DNA of 6,408 nt from an uncultured Chlorobiaceae bacterium (GCA_903929845.1 CAIYWF010000042.1:1-6408), one strand, 5' to 3'; shown: positions 1 to 5,832, counted from the stretch's first letter. Numbers and translations: made by a program. Notes: a model not told the origin generated them from the letters alone.

Positions 1-268
1 GCATAAAGTGCTGATGAACCATCCCTATACCAGCGTCGATGGCATCTCGTGGAGAGGTGAAGCGGACCGCTTCTCCCCGTATGACCACCTCGCCCGACGT
101 CGGCTGGTGCATCCCGTAGATGATTTTTGTGAGCGTACTCTTTCCTGCACCGTTTTCACCGACAAGAGCATGAATGGTGCCCTCTTCGACAGAAAGCGAG
201 ATATTGCTGTTTGCAGCAAAGCTTCCAAACGTTTTTGAAACACCGCTCAAACGGACGGCAATACCCAT
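1..268 (-). CDS. ABC transporter ATP-binding protein, BMP/nucleoside (simple sugar) type, N-terminal part
   Basis: This is the first 89 codons of an ABC-transporter ATPase that would power uptake through an inner-membrane permease; the rest lies beyond the left edge. Reading leftward from ATG at 268, the protein begins MGIAVRLSGVSKTFG. It carries a perfect Walker A (GENGAGKST, residues 37-45), the following TLTKIIYGMHQPTSGEV segment, and a Q-loop at GMVHQHFM (Gln86). In my knowledge of the family, 'GMVHQHFM' and 'IIYGMHQPTSGE' are typical of double-domain ATPases of BMP-type nucleoside/simple-sugar importers (YufO/NupO, RbsA-like). That substrate class is inferred; no partner permease is visible. 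The start is 20 bases after the bchC stop on the same strand, so the two are probably cotranscribed. No clear Shine-Dalgarno sequence precedes the ATG. Only the N-terminal half of one nucleotide-binding domain is seen; signature and Walker B motifs are off-window. Confidence 0.92.
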   Translation of the reverse strand, partial: MGIAVRLSGVSKTFGSFAANSNISLSVEEGTIHALVGENGAGKSTLTKIIYGMHQPTSGEVVIRGEAVRFTSPRDAIDAGIGMVHQHFM

Positions 269-288
269 GGCACGAGGATTTTCAGTCG

Positions 289-1251
289 TTATACCCAGCT
301 CAACACGGTTTTGATGGACTCCTTTCCGTCAAGTGCCCTGCGGTAGGCAAGTTCAAACTGTGCAACCGGATAGACCCCGGTGAAAAATTTTTCGGTTTCA
401 AGCCTCCCGCTCTCCAGCAGGGAAGAGGCCTCCTTCAAATGCGAAAGAGTAGTAATGCTGGAGCTGATGATCACCGGCTCCTTATGCTGTATCAGGCGGT
501 AATCATAAGCCATAACCTCATAATTGCCCATCAGCAGAACCACAGCTTGCGGCTTCATCAGGCGAGTGGCCTTTTCAATCATCAGGATTCTGCCGGTCGT
601 TTCAATAACAAGATCGTAGCTGCTGTTGAACTCTTCCGTGAAATCGTCAATGTCGAGAGCAATATGTTCAGCATGGGAGAGCTGCCCCCTGATACTGAAA
701 ATTTCTACAGCATCCACATGCTTTATGCCAAGCGAGTGAAGGTACTCCGACACCATGAGCCCCACCGAGCCGAGACCAAGCACAAGGATTTTAGACGAAG
801 CCTCAAGAGGCACTTTGTCGATGGCGCTGACCGCGTAGGCCAGCAGGCCGATGAGCAGATCGCGGTGGACAGGAGGACGGCCCAGAATAAGAACATTATG
901 GCGCGACGTGGGAATGATCTCCGCATGACAACCAGCATAAGGCTCGATGCCCGTCCAGCGATCACCTCTAAACACATAAACAAAATCACCCGGTTGCAGA
1001 TCAGTGACTTCCGGGCCGGGTTCAATAACCTGGCCGATAGCCTCACTGCCCGGCATGATCGGATACTTGAACACCCTGCTCGATACCGGTTTGTTGGTCA
1101 GAAGAAGCCGGTCAAATCCAGGAGTTATAGTACTCGCGATTGTTTTTACAAGAACATCGTCAGGTTGATCGGCATGGTACGCAGTACTCTGCAATTTAAG
1201 CTTGTTGGCCTTCTGCAACACAATCGCTTGAGCATCTCCCTTCATGGTCAT
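289..1251 (-). CDS. bchC: BchC, bacteriochlorophyllide a dehydrogenase (chlorophyll synthesis pathway protein)
   Basis: A 320-residue protein recognised as BchC. It oxidises the 3-(1-hydroxyethyl) group of 3-hydroxyethyl bacteriochlorophyllide a to the 3-acetyl group, with NAD(P) as electron acceptor, late in bacteriochlorophyll a synthesis. It has a medium-chain dehydrogenase fold: an N-terminal GroES-like part with PIMPGSEAIG (residues 64-73) and PGDFVYVF (87-94), then a Rossmann nucleotide-binding loop GLGSVG (159-164). The usual zinc-binding cysteine cluster of alcohol dehydrogenases is not evident, as expected for BchC. The frame is open back to 1470, but ATG at 1251 (MTMKGDAQ...) is preferred: GAGGT lies 10 bases upstream, and family homology begins here. 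ATG at 1245 is the alternative. The ABC ATPase follows after 20 bases, suggesting an operon. A promoter is predicted at 1441-1470. The gene looks intact. Identity comes from recognising the family, not from a search. Confidence 0.93.
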   Translation of the reverse strand: MTMKGDAQAIVLQKANKLKLQSTAYHADQPDDVLVKTIASTITPGFDRLLLTNKPVSSRVFKYPIMPGSEAIGQVIEPGPEVTDLQPGDFVYVFRGDRWTGIEPYAGCHAEIIPTSRHNVLILGRPPVHRDLLIGLLAYAVSAIDKVPLEASSKILVLGLGSVGLMVSEYLHSLGIKHVDAVEIFSIRGQLSHAEHIALDIDDFTEEFNSSYDLVIETTGRILMIEKATRLMKPQAVVLLMGNYEVMAYDYRLIQHKEPVIISSSITTLSHLKEASSLLESGRLETEKFFTGVYPVAQFELAYRRALDGKESIKTVLSWV

Positions 1252-1328
1252 TGGTGTGGTTACCTCGTGAATTTTTCTGGAGCGTAGAATACCATAGCGG
1301 ATACCCTTTTGCATCCCGTGATGTTCTT

Positions 1329-1356
1329 GGGAAGATAAGGAAAAGAGGGAAGATAA
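1329..1356. repeat. Direct repeat pair in the bchC leader
   Basis: GGGAAGATAA occurs at 1329-1338 and again at 1347-1356, start to start 18 bases. In the bchC mRNA sense this is TTATCTTCCC twice, inside a pyrimidine-rich stretch of the 5' leader. The two copies are identical over 10 bases. Function is unknown; a regulator- or RNA-binding site is only a guess. Confidence 0.5.
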
Positions 1357-1429
1357 ACAGGGCAGGGAAATTTGAAAATGGAAATAAATAGATTCAGGAT
1401 ATGAGGCGTTCTCCCATCTTATTTCATAA

Positions 1430-1442
1430 ATCCCGCAGGGAT
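1430..1442. promoter_or_regulatory. Small palindrome at the predicted bchC transcription start
   Basis: ATCCC-GCA-GGGAT is a perfect 5-bp inverted repeat around a 3-base centre. It abuts the predicted -10 box of bchC and covers the expected +1. Its position suits an operator or a 5'-end hairpin, but it is short enough to arise by chance. Confidence 0.3.
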
Positions 1443-1470
1443 CATATATCGGTAGCAACCAGGCTGGCAA
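1441..1470 (-). promoter_or_regulatory. Predicted sigma70-like promoter for bchC
   Basis: On the minus strand, TTGCCA (1470-1465) and TATGAT (1446-1441) are separated by 18 bases. Each matches 5 of 6 consensus positions. Transcription would start near 1434 and leave a leader of about 180 bases before the bchC ATG at 1251. The promoter was found by eye; Chlorobi promoter consensus may differ from that of E. coli. Confidence 0.45.
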
Positions 1471-1625
1471 ATTTTTTTGCGTCAGTATTGGCCATGCACG
1501 TCAGGCTGATACTCATAATTTGTTGTTCTGTACCGGTTGTCTCTTCTCTCCTTGCTGTTTTCGGAAAAGATGCCGAGCTGAAGCTTGGTGTTCCCAGGAG
1601 TGTGGTCAGAACGGAACCTACTCCT

Positions 1626-1654
1626 TTGCTCTTTTGGATGCTCTTTTGTATATT
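1626..1654 (+). promoter_or_regulatory. Predicted hipBA promoter
   Basis: TTGCTC (1626-1631) and TATATT (1649-1654) are 17 bases apart, the optimal spacing for a sigma70-type promoter. Transcription would start about 1660, some 35 bases before the hipB ATG. The -10 lies inside the inverted repeat listed separately, the usual arrangement for an autoregulated antitoxin operon. Confidence 0.45.
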
Positions 1655-1665
1655 AGCTTACAAAA
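1644..1665. promoter_or_regulatory. Candidate HipB operator (inverted repeat)
   Basis: TTTTGTA (1644-1650) and TACAAAA (1659-1665) form a perfect 7-bp inverted repeat with an 8-base spacer. It overlaps the predicted -10 box and start of transcription of hipBA. HipB-type antitoxins bind as dimers to such palindromes upstream of their own operon, so this is the best candidate for the autorepression site. The binding itself is inferred. Confidence 0.5.
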
Positions 1666-1694
1666 AGGTGTAAATTGAACTTAAGGGATTATAC

Positions 1695-2039
1695 ATGACC
1701 GTTTCTGTTGAAAAGGCACCGTTACCGTTGCCGGTAAAACGAGCTGTCATGAAGTTTGGCAGAGATTTGTCGCTGGCGAGGCGCCGTCGCCGATTTTCAC
1801 AGCAGTCGATGGCTGAGCGGATAGGTATTTCGGTTTCAAGCCTGAGACGGCTGGAAAAAGGCGATCCAACATTGAGCTGGGGCACCATTGCCCGCGCCAT
1901 GTATGTGCTTGGCGAGATCGAGAAGCTCAATCAACTGCTCGACACGGCAAACGATGATATCGGACTTGTTCTGATGGATGAGCAGTTGCCCCGGCGCATC
2001 CGCTCCCGAAAGTCTTCACCGGAGTCTGGTGCGCTATGA
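1695..2039 (+). CDS. hipB: HipB-like antitoxin, XRE-family helix-turn-helix regulator
   Basis: A 114-residue DNA-binding protein, the probable antitoxin and autorepressor of the downstream HipA kinase. An XRE/Cro-type helix-turn-helix spans about residues 20-75, with the core SQQSMAERIGISVSSLRRLE at 35-54 followed by KGDPTLSWGTIARAMYVLG. The C-terminal tail (PRRIRSRKSS) is basic and probably disordered. The start is ATG at 1695, with AAGGGA seven bases upstream. Its TGA overlaps the hipA ATG (ATGA at 2036-2039), so translation of the two is probably coupled. In HipBA systems the antitoxin dimer holds the kinase inactive and represses the operon; the palindrome at 1644-1665 fits that. The role as partner rests on gene order and family. 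Other XRE regulators look alike, but directly upstream of hipA this is the natural call. Confidence 0.88.
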   Translation: MTVSVEKAPLPLPVKRAVMKFGRDLSLARRRRRFSQQSMAERIGISVSSLRRLEKGDPTLSWGTIARAMYVLGEIEKLNQLLDTANDDIGLVLMDEQLPRRIRSRKSSPESGAL

Positions 2040-3343
2040 GCAGGGCGATGCAGCGAAGCGCCACAATTTGCCTTGGTGAAAGCGGTATGGTTGTTGGCCA
2101 GCTTGCCTATTCCCGCAGTGGTGTGCGTGAGAACTCCTCGTTTGTCTATAGCCAGCAGTGGCTTCAGTCTGTGGAGCGCTTTTCAATCTCCCCGGATCTT
2201 GCATTGACAGAGACGCGTCAGTACCATAAGGCGGCTTCAGCAAATGACTCCGTTTTTCATTTCGCCGTTGCCGATACGGCGCCTGATGGCTGGGGTTGCC
2301 GCATCATTGCACGTGACTATGCAAAGCGTCGTAACGCGCATAAGGCACAAGGTGCTGAGCAGCCTTTTGCTCCTCTTACGCAATGGGACTATCTGGTTGG
2401 TGTGGATGATTTCAGTCGGGTTGGCGCCCTGCGTTTGCGCGATGAAACGGGTAACTATCTGCGAACCATCGAGAGTGGCGACAGAGCAACGCCACCCCTG
2501 CTGGAGCTTGGCGATATGCTTAGCGCAAGCCATGCCGTTGAGCGAGGGAAAGAAACGGAAGCAGATCTTCGTTACCTCCGTGGCAGGGGTACCTCACTTG
2601 GTGGGCTTCGTCCAAAATGCTCTGTCATTGATGATGATGGGCAGTTGGCCATCGGGAAGTTTCCAAGCGTTAAGGATCAGCGCAGTGTGACCAAAGGTGA
2701 AGTATTGGCCATGCGCCTTGCAGCGGTTGCCGGTATTGAGGCAGCCCAGGCTCGTATTGTTTATGCCGAAAACTCTCCAGTTGCTGTCGTGCGTCGTTTT
2801 GACCGTACGTTTGAGGGCGCTCGTATTCCTTATTTGTCAGCAGCATCTCTTCTTCAGGCCAATCGGGATGATGAGCGTGCATACAGCGAGATGGCTGAGC
2901 GCATTATCGCTACCTGTTCAGACCCAAAACACGATCTGGCAGAGCTGTGGCGTCGTATTGTCTTCAACCTGCTTATCACCAATGTGGATGATCATCTGCA
3001 CAATCATGGCTTTCTGCATGTCGGTCACGGCCAGTGGCGGCTTGCGCCAGCTTTTGATCTCAACCCATTCCCCGACAAGGATCAGGAGCTTAAAACCTGG
3101 CTGACGGAGGAGACCGGCCCGGTATCCTCGATCAAAGAGGTGGTGCGTGTTGCCGGGCAGTTCTGGCTCGAAAGAGAGCAAGCTCTCGAAATCCTTCGGC
3201 AGGTCTGTAGAGCCGTAGAGAACTGGCGTGTTGTTGCTCTCACCCCGGCAGTCGGCATGGAGTCTCATGACCTGGACGATGTTGCGCCAGCTTTTGAGCA
3301 CGCACAAATGAGGCAGGCGGTCACTGTTCTCATGCGGGGTTGA
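2036..3343 (+). CDS. hipA: HipA-like serine/threonine kinase toxin (type II toxin-antitoxin)
   Basis: A 435-residue HipA-family protein kinase. E. coli HipA phosphorylates glutamyl-tRNA synthetase and brings on growth arrest and persistence; the target here is unknown. The N-terminal HipA_N1-like part runs to about residue 140 and includes VADTAPDGWGCRIIARDYAK. The kinase core follows. Its glycine-rich loop GTSLGGLRPK (185-194) holds Ser187, probably equivalent to the autophosphorylated Ser150 of E. coli HipA. ATP-anchoring Lys208 lies in AIGKFPS, and VVRRFDR (251-257) is the hinge region. The catalytic loop NVDDHLHN (316-323) has Asp318 as base and Asn323. Metal-binding Asp341 lies in LAPAFDLNP. 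All key residues are present and the length is normal, so the kinase looks functional. It overlaps hipB by four bases (ATGA). A structured element with a T-tract follows at 3390-3484. Residue equivalences come from alignment by eye. Confidence 0.93.
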   Translation: MSRAMQRSATICLGESGMVVGQLAYSRSGVRENSSFVYSQQWLQSVERFSISPDLALTETRQYHKAASANDSVFHFAVADTAPDGWGCRIIARDYAKRRNAHKAQGAEQPFAPLTQWDYLVGVDDFSRVGALRLRDETGNYLRTIESGDRATPPLLELGDMLSASHAVERGKETEADLRYLRGRGTSLGGLRPKCSVIDDDGQLAIGKFPSVKDQRSVTKGEVLAMRLAAVAGIEAAQARIVYAENSPVAVVRRFDRTFEGARIPYLSAASLLQANRDDERAYSEMAERIIATCSDPKHDLAELWRRIVFNLLITNVDDHLHNHGFLHVGHGQWRLAPAFDLNPFPDKDQELKTWLTEETGPVSSIKEVVRVAGQFWLEREQALEILRQVCRAVENWRVVALTPAVGMESHDLDDVAPAFEHAQMRQAVTVLMRG

Positions 3344-3389
3344 GAGGAAAAAAACAAAACTCACCCATTATCGTTGTAATTTGTCGCAT

Positions 3390-3484
3390 GGTCTGAAACT
3401 CCTTGTAAACGTTACTGATATCAAAGGTTTAGTCACTTTTATATCACTGTTTTTCATGTTATTTCAGACCTTTTTTATTTTTTT
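3390..3484 (+). terminator. Long-stem terminator-like structured element after hipA
   Basis: GGTCTGAAA (3390-3398) pairs perfectly with TTTCAGACC (3462-3470), and the T-rich tract 3471-3484 (13 T in 14 bases) follows directly, as in an intrinsic terminator. The 63 bases between the arms fold further. TGATAT (3416-3421) pairs with ATATCA (3441-3446), continued inward after a single mismatch by AAAG/CTTT (3423-3426 with 3436-3439) around a 9-base loop. GTAA-ACG-TTAC (3405-3415) can form a small extra hairpin. A bare terminator rarely has so large a loop, so a small RNA ending here or a transcript 3'-end structure is possible. It starts 47 bases after the hipA stop. Confidence 0.5.
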
Positions 3485-3504
3485 ACCGGACGCTACTGAT
3501 ACTG

Positions 3505-3762
3505 GTAGGTCGTTATCCCGATGGGGTGACACCGGAAGGGTTGTATGATATGGTGGGCAATGTATGGGAGTGGATGGAAGACTTTTATGATGAAGATAAA
3601 GAATGGGATTAAGTATGAGTGACGAATTATATCAGTAAAGCTGATGCTCTGCGCTGCTCCTCCCGGCTCAACGTCTTCGTTCCGGTCAGCGGGGGCGACA
3701 GCAGTGTGGGTTTTCGAGTGATTCGTTCCAGTCTTTTTCTTCCTGAAAATCTGGGACTCTGA
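3505..3762 (+). pseudogene. Decayed formylglycine-generating-enzyme (sulfatase-modifying factor)-like gene, C-terminal remnant
   Basis: One frame reads VGRYPDGVTPEGLYDMVG (3505-3558), then NVWEWMEDFYDEDKEWD (3559-3609). GLYDMVGNVWEW is the hallmark of the FGE-sulfatase (SUMF1-like) domain. TAA (3610-3612) and TGA (3616-3618) interrupt it. In the same frame, the typical C-terminal signals resume: ADALRCSSR (from 3640) and VGFRVIRSS (3706-3732), ending at TGA 3760-3762. Missing are everything N-terminal of GRYPDG and the RVLRGGSW core expected between the two pieces. The likely history is a 5' deletion plus a small internal deletion or decay. Intact family members convert a sulfatase cysteine to formylglycine or, in diverged copies, have unknown roles; this remnant cannot encode one. 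The left boundary lies about 20 bases after the T-tract of the structured element. It converges on the ATPase gene at 3874. Confidence 0.82.
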
Positions 3763-3777
3763 TATCTGGAACTCTGA
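3751..3777. repeat. Imperfect 12-base tandem repeat
   Basis: CTGGGACTCTGA (3751-3762) is followed after TAT by CTGGAACTCTGA (3766-3777). Eleven of 12 bases match and the period is 15. It lies at the 3' end of the FGE-like remnant, whose stop codon is the last three bases of the first copy. Probably a local duplication by slippage; no function is evident. Confidence 0.5.
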
Positions 3778-3873
3778 AAAAGAAAGCTCACTCGGCAAGG
3801 AAGAACTGACATGGTAGACTGAAAATTTTTTTTGAGATCAGGCTCCTCCTTTTGCTATGAGACATCCTGCCAT

Positions 3874-5391
3874 TCAGATCTTCTCCCATTCAAACTTGCT
3901 GACATTTCTTGCCTTGGGGTCAAAGACGATGCCAATCAGGTAGCGTTCGCCAGAGTATTTCTCATAATATTTCATTTTTTTGATCTGCTCAAGCGGCTCC
4001 GTATTGGTCATTTTGAATTCAAACAAGTAGGTTCTCCCTTCGGTGTTCAGTGTCAGATCAATTCTGTCCCTGTTGCTCACATCCTCGGCGATGATATCGA
4101 CACCGACACTGGCAAAATAGGCATAGAGTACGCTGGCGTAAAAGCCCTCATAGCTCTCGATATCATTGTTGGTAAAATTATTATAGGCAATGCTTGCAAA
4201 AAGGCGTTTGATGACTGATTCCAGGCGTTCAACAGCTCCGGCGTTCATGATATCAAGCAGCTCATGGCGGATCGGCTCTTTCTGTGAACCGCTGGTCAAC
4301 GAACGCAAAATATATTCATTAAAACTGATCTGCACCTCCTTGTTTGGAAATCCCAACTCATAGCCAACTCCCATGCCCGACGGCAGCAATCGCTTGATGG
4401 TCAAGTAGCCAGTCTGAAAAAGAATCGTTTCCAGATTGAGATTTTCAATGTCAAAACTGTTGACCAGACTCTTGTCAACGTTGATATTGAGAAAATCAGG
4501 GATGTAATAGCGGTTTTTATTGATCAACTCAACCAAAAAGCGCGGAGTACCAGTTTCAAACCAGTAATTGTCGAACACAAACCTGTTTTTGATAAAAAGC
4601 AGAATATCATAAGGATTATAAACCTTGTCACCCAAAAAGTTATACCCGTTGTACCATCGTTTTAACTGTTCCATATCGACGCCCTCAAGATATGGAGCAA
4701 AAGCGGTCTCCACATCAAGCTGGGTGTAGCCACAGACAGTGCCATAGTCAGGGTTCAGGCTGATATCTTCAAGATTATTCAAACCGCTGAAAAGCGAGAC
4801 TTTGGAGAATTTGCTTACCCCGGTGAGGAAAGCAAAGCGCAGGTACTCGTCATTCTCCTTGATTTTTGTATAAAAGTCACGCATTCCATCCCGGATGGCG
4901 AGAGCCTCAGGAATATTTTCAATATTGTCCAGAATTGGCTTGTCGTACTCATCAACGAGAATAACAACCTTCTGATGATATTTTTTAAATGCTTTTTTGA
5001 TTAATTCCGCAAAACATTGATTGGGATCCTCTTTCTCGTCGCAGAGGATATCAAGCCGTTCCTGATTGTCTTTCAGGATATAAAAGAGGTTTTTGTGCAT
5101 GCTTTCCCTGCTGCGTATCCCGCCGCTGAAGCTTATCTTGATGACCGGATATTTCACCTCCCAGTTCCATTGCTCCTCAATCAGAAGACCCCGGAAAAGC
5201 TCCCGTTTTCCCTCAAAAATATTTTTCAGCGTATCGAGAAACAGGCTTTTGCCGAAACGGCGTGGCCGCGACAGAAAGACATATTTATACCTGTTGATCA
5301 GGTTACAGGCAATCTCCGTTTTGTCGATATAGAGATAATCCTCGTTCATGATCTCGCTGAACGTCTGAATCCCCACTGGCAGCTTTTTCAT
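3874..5391 (-). CDS. AAA-ATPase-like / PD-(D/E)XK nuclease-superfamily protein
   Basis: A full-length protein of 505 residues (507 if TTG at 5397 is used) in the AAA-ATPase_like plus PDDEXK_9 (DUF1703) family, often present in many copies in Bacteroidetes, Chlorobi and clostridial genomes. Numbered from the TTG start, it opens with KKLPVGIQTFSEIM and YLYIDKT (21-27). A Walker-A-like loop RPRRFGKS lies at 44-51, and Walker B VVILVDEYD at 144-152. The C-terminal nuclease-like core has Asp447 in DRIDL and EFK at 460-462, matching the D-x(n)-ExK pattern. The family's biological role is unsettled; mobile-element or defence-linked nucleic-acid processing is a common guess. ATG at 5391 is preferred as the start; the ribosome binding site is weak (GAG, seven bases upstream). 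No strong terminator follows the stop. The gene is convergent with hipA and divergent from the methyltransferase, so it is its own transcription unit. All motifs are intact. Confidence 0.92.
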   Translation of the reverse strand: MKKLPVGIQTFSEIMNEDYLYIDKTEIACNLINRYKYVFLSRPRRFGKSLFLDTLKNIFEGKRELFRGLLIEEQWNWEVKYPVIKISFSGGIRSRESMHKNLFYILKDNQERLDILCDEKEDPNQCFAELIKKAFKKYHQKVVILVDEYDKPILDNIENIPEALAIRDGMRDFYTKIKENDEYLRFAFLTGVSKFSKVSLFSGLNNLEDISLNPDYGTVCGYTQLDVETAFAPYLEGVDMEQLKRWYNGYNFLGDKVYNPYDILLFIKNRFVFDNYWFETGTPRFLVELINKNRYYIPDFLNINVDKSLVNSFDIENLNLETILFQTGYLTIKRLLPSGMGVGYELGFPNKEVQISFNEYILRSLTSGSQKEPIRHELLDIMNAGAVERLESVIKRLFASIAYNNFTNNDIESYEGFYASVLYAYFASVGVDIIAEDVSNRDRIDLTLNTEGRTYLFEFKMTNTEPLEQIKKMKYYEKYSGERYLIGIVFDPKARNVSKFEWEKI

Positions 5392-5442
5392 CGTCAAACT
5401 CGATTTAAAACATTAAGCTTTATCATAAACGACAGGAGCATT

Positions 5443-5556
5443 ATGGCCTTTTCTTTTGCATCAAGGGATCACTTTTCTGAAGTCAACAGTATAACATTAT
5501 TAATTGCAGTTATGGCAATGCAGATAACCACCGTTACCCTCGTTCCTGTTGAATGA
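5443..5556 (+). CDS. Candidate small hydrophobic peptide (37 aa)
   Basis: ATG at 5443 is preceded by AGGAG (5434-5438, four bases away, slightly close) and opens a 37-codon frame ending TGA 5554-5556. The product has a polar head, MAFSFASRDHFSEVNS, and then an uncharged hydrophobic run from about residue 17 to 36 (ITLLIAVMAMQITTVTLVPV), long enough for one membrane span. No family is recognised. Size and composition recall small membrane peptides such as type I toxins, but no antisense RNA is demonstrated. The frame is open upstream into the antisense of the ATPase gene, which lowers the weight of the open frame itself. Inverted repeats begin at its 3' end. It may equally be chance. Confidence 0.25.
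   Translation: MAFSFASRDHFSEVNSITLLIAVMAMQITTVTLVPVE
5488..5518 (-). promoter_or_regulatory. Possible promoter for the AAA-ATPase/PD-(D/E)XK gene
   Basis: On the minus strand, an extended -10 TGTTATACT (5496-5488) lies 19 bases from a TTGCCA -35 (5518-5513). The spacing is longer than ideal, but the TGn extension compensates. The leader would be about 90 bases. It is weakly supported and lies inside the candidate small ORF 5443-5556. Confidence 0.3.
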
Positions 5557-5567
5557 AGCCCGGAACG
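5534..5567. repeat. Inverted repeat 1: bulged hairpin
   Basis: CGTTCC (5541-5546) pairs with GGAACG (5562-5567). After a 4-base bulge (CCCT), the outer GTTA (5533-5536) can pair with TAAC (5568-5571, sharing a base with the next repeat). The loop is 15 bases. It overlaps the end of the 37-codon candidate ORF. No T-run follows, so it is not a standard terminator. Confidence 0.4.
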
Positions 5568-5570
5568 TAA

Positions 5571-5596
5571 CCCTTTATAAAGATACACATAAAGGG
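5571..5596. repeat. Inverted repeat 2: perfect 8-bp stem
   Basis: CCCTTTAT (5571-5578) and ATAAAGGG (5589-5596) are perfectly complementary around a 10-base loop. The stem is directly next to the following palindrome, sharing base 5596. No T-tract follows. It could be a protein-binding site, an mRNA hairpin or part of a REP-like element. Confidence 0.5.
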
Positions 5597-5611
5597 ATTG
5601 CATCTGCAATC
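5596..5611. repeat. Inverted repeat 3: 16-base palindrome
   Basis: GATTGCA-TC-TGCAATC has perfect 7-bp arms around a 2-base centre. Such a compact palindrome suits a dimeric regulator's operator better than an RNA hairpin. It lies 304 bases before the methyltransferase start and about 200 bases before the divergent ATPase start. Confidence 0.5.
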
Positions 5612-5832
5612 GCGTTATAAAGTCAGCTCGACATGTTTTTTCCTCCGAATAACCAGAAGACAATTATCCCCGCAGCAGTTCCTCTCTTCTGTTTCTATTC
5701 GCGACCGATTATACTATATTCACTTACGCATCTTTTCTCCTTGTCATCCACAACACCTGCGCTATGGCTTTTTCTTGCCTGCATGTCTCGGAATCAATGA
5801 AGTGCAAGCATACACAACAAGGAAAAACCAAC

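Larger units (their letters stand above)
1252..1694. other. Divergent intergenic region between bchC and hipB
   Basis: These 443 bases carry the bchC leader and promoter on the left and the hipBA promoter and operator on the right. A plus-strand frame (1401-1673, 90 codons) and an overlapping minus-strand frame (about 1659 to 1442) are both free of stops. Neither has a convincing ribosome binding site or a recognisable family. The plus frame contains a hydrophobic run after Met31 (MHVRLILIICC...). No RNA gene or insertion sequence was seen. It may be plain regulatory DNA or the worn remains of a gene. Confidence 0.5.

Noticed and set aside
211..1287. 358-codon plus-strand open frame opposite bchC
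   Set aside because: It is the antisense shadow of bchC: no recognisable domains, while the opposite strand carries clear GroES-like and Rossmann motifs.
1401..1673. 90-codon plus-strand ORF upstream of hipB
   Set aside because: No usable ribosome binding site, no family recognised, and it runs through the predicted hipBA promoter and operator, so it is not called as a gene.
3493..3812. Two minus-strand ORFs (61 and 101 codons) over the FGE-like remnant
   Set aside because: They are antisense to recognisable FGE-sulfatase coding signatures on the plus strand and have no domains of their own.
3763..3873. Possible terminator for the ATPase gene on the minus strand
   Set aside because: Only short CAGG/CCTG complementarity and no T-run in the right place; the A/T run at 3827-3834 is not preceded by a stable stem.
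5017..5442. Upstream extension of the small hydrophobic ORF into the ATPase gene
   Set aside because: This part is the antisense of the ATPase N-terminal coding region; only the part from the ATG at 5443 has an independent ribosome binding site.
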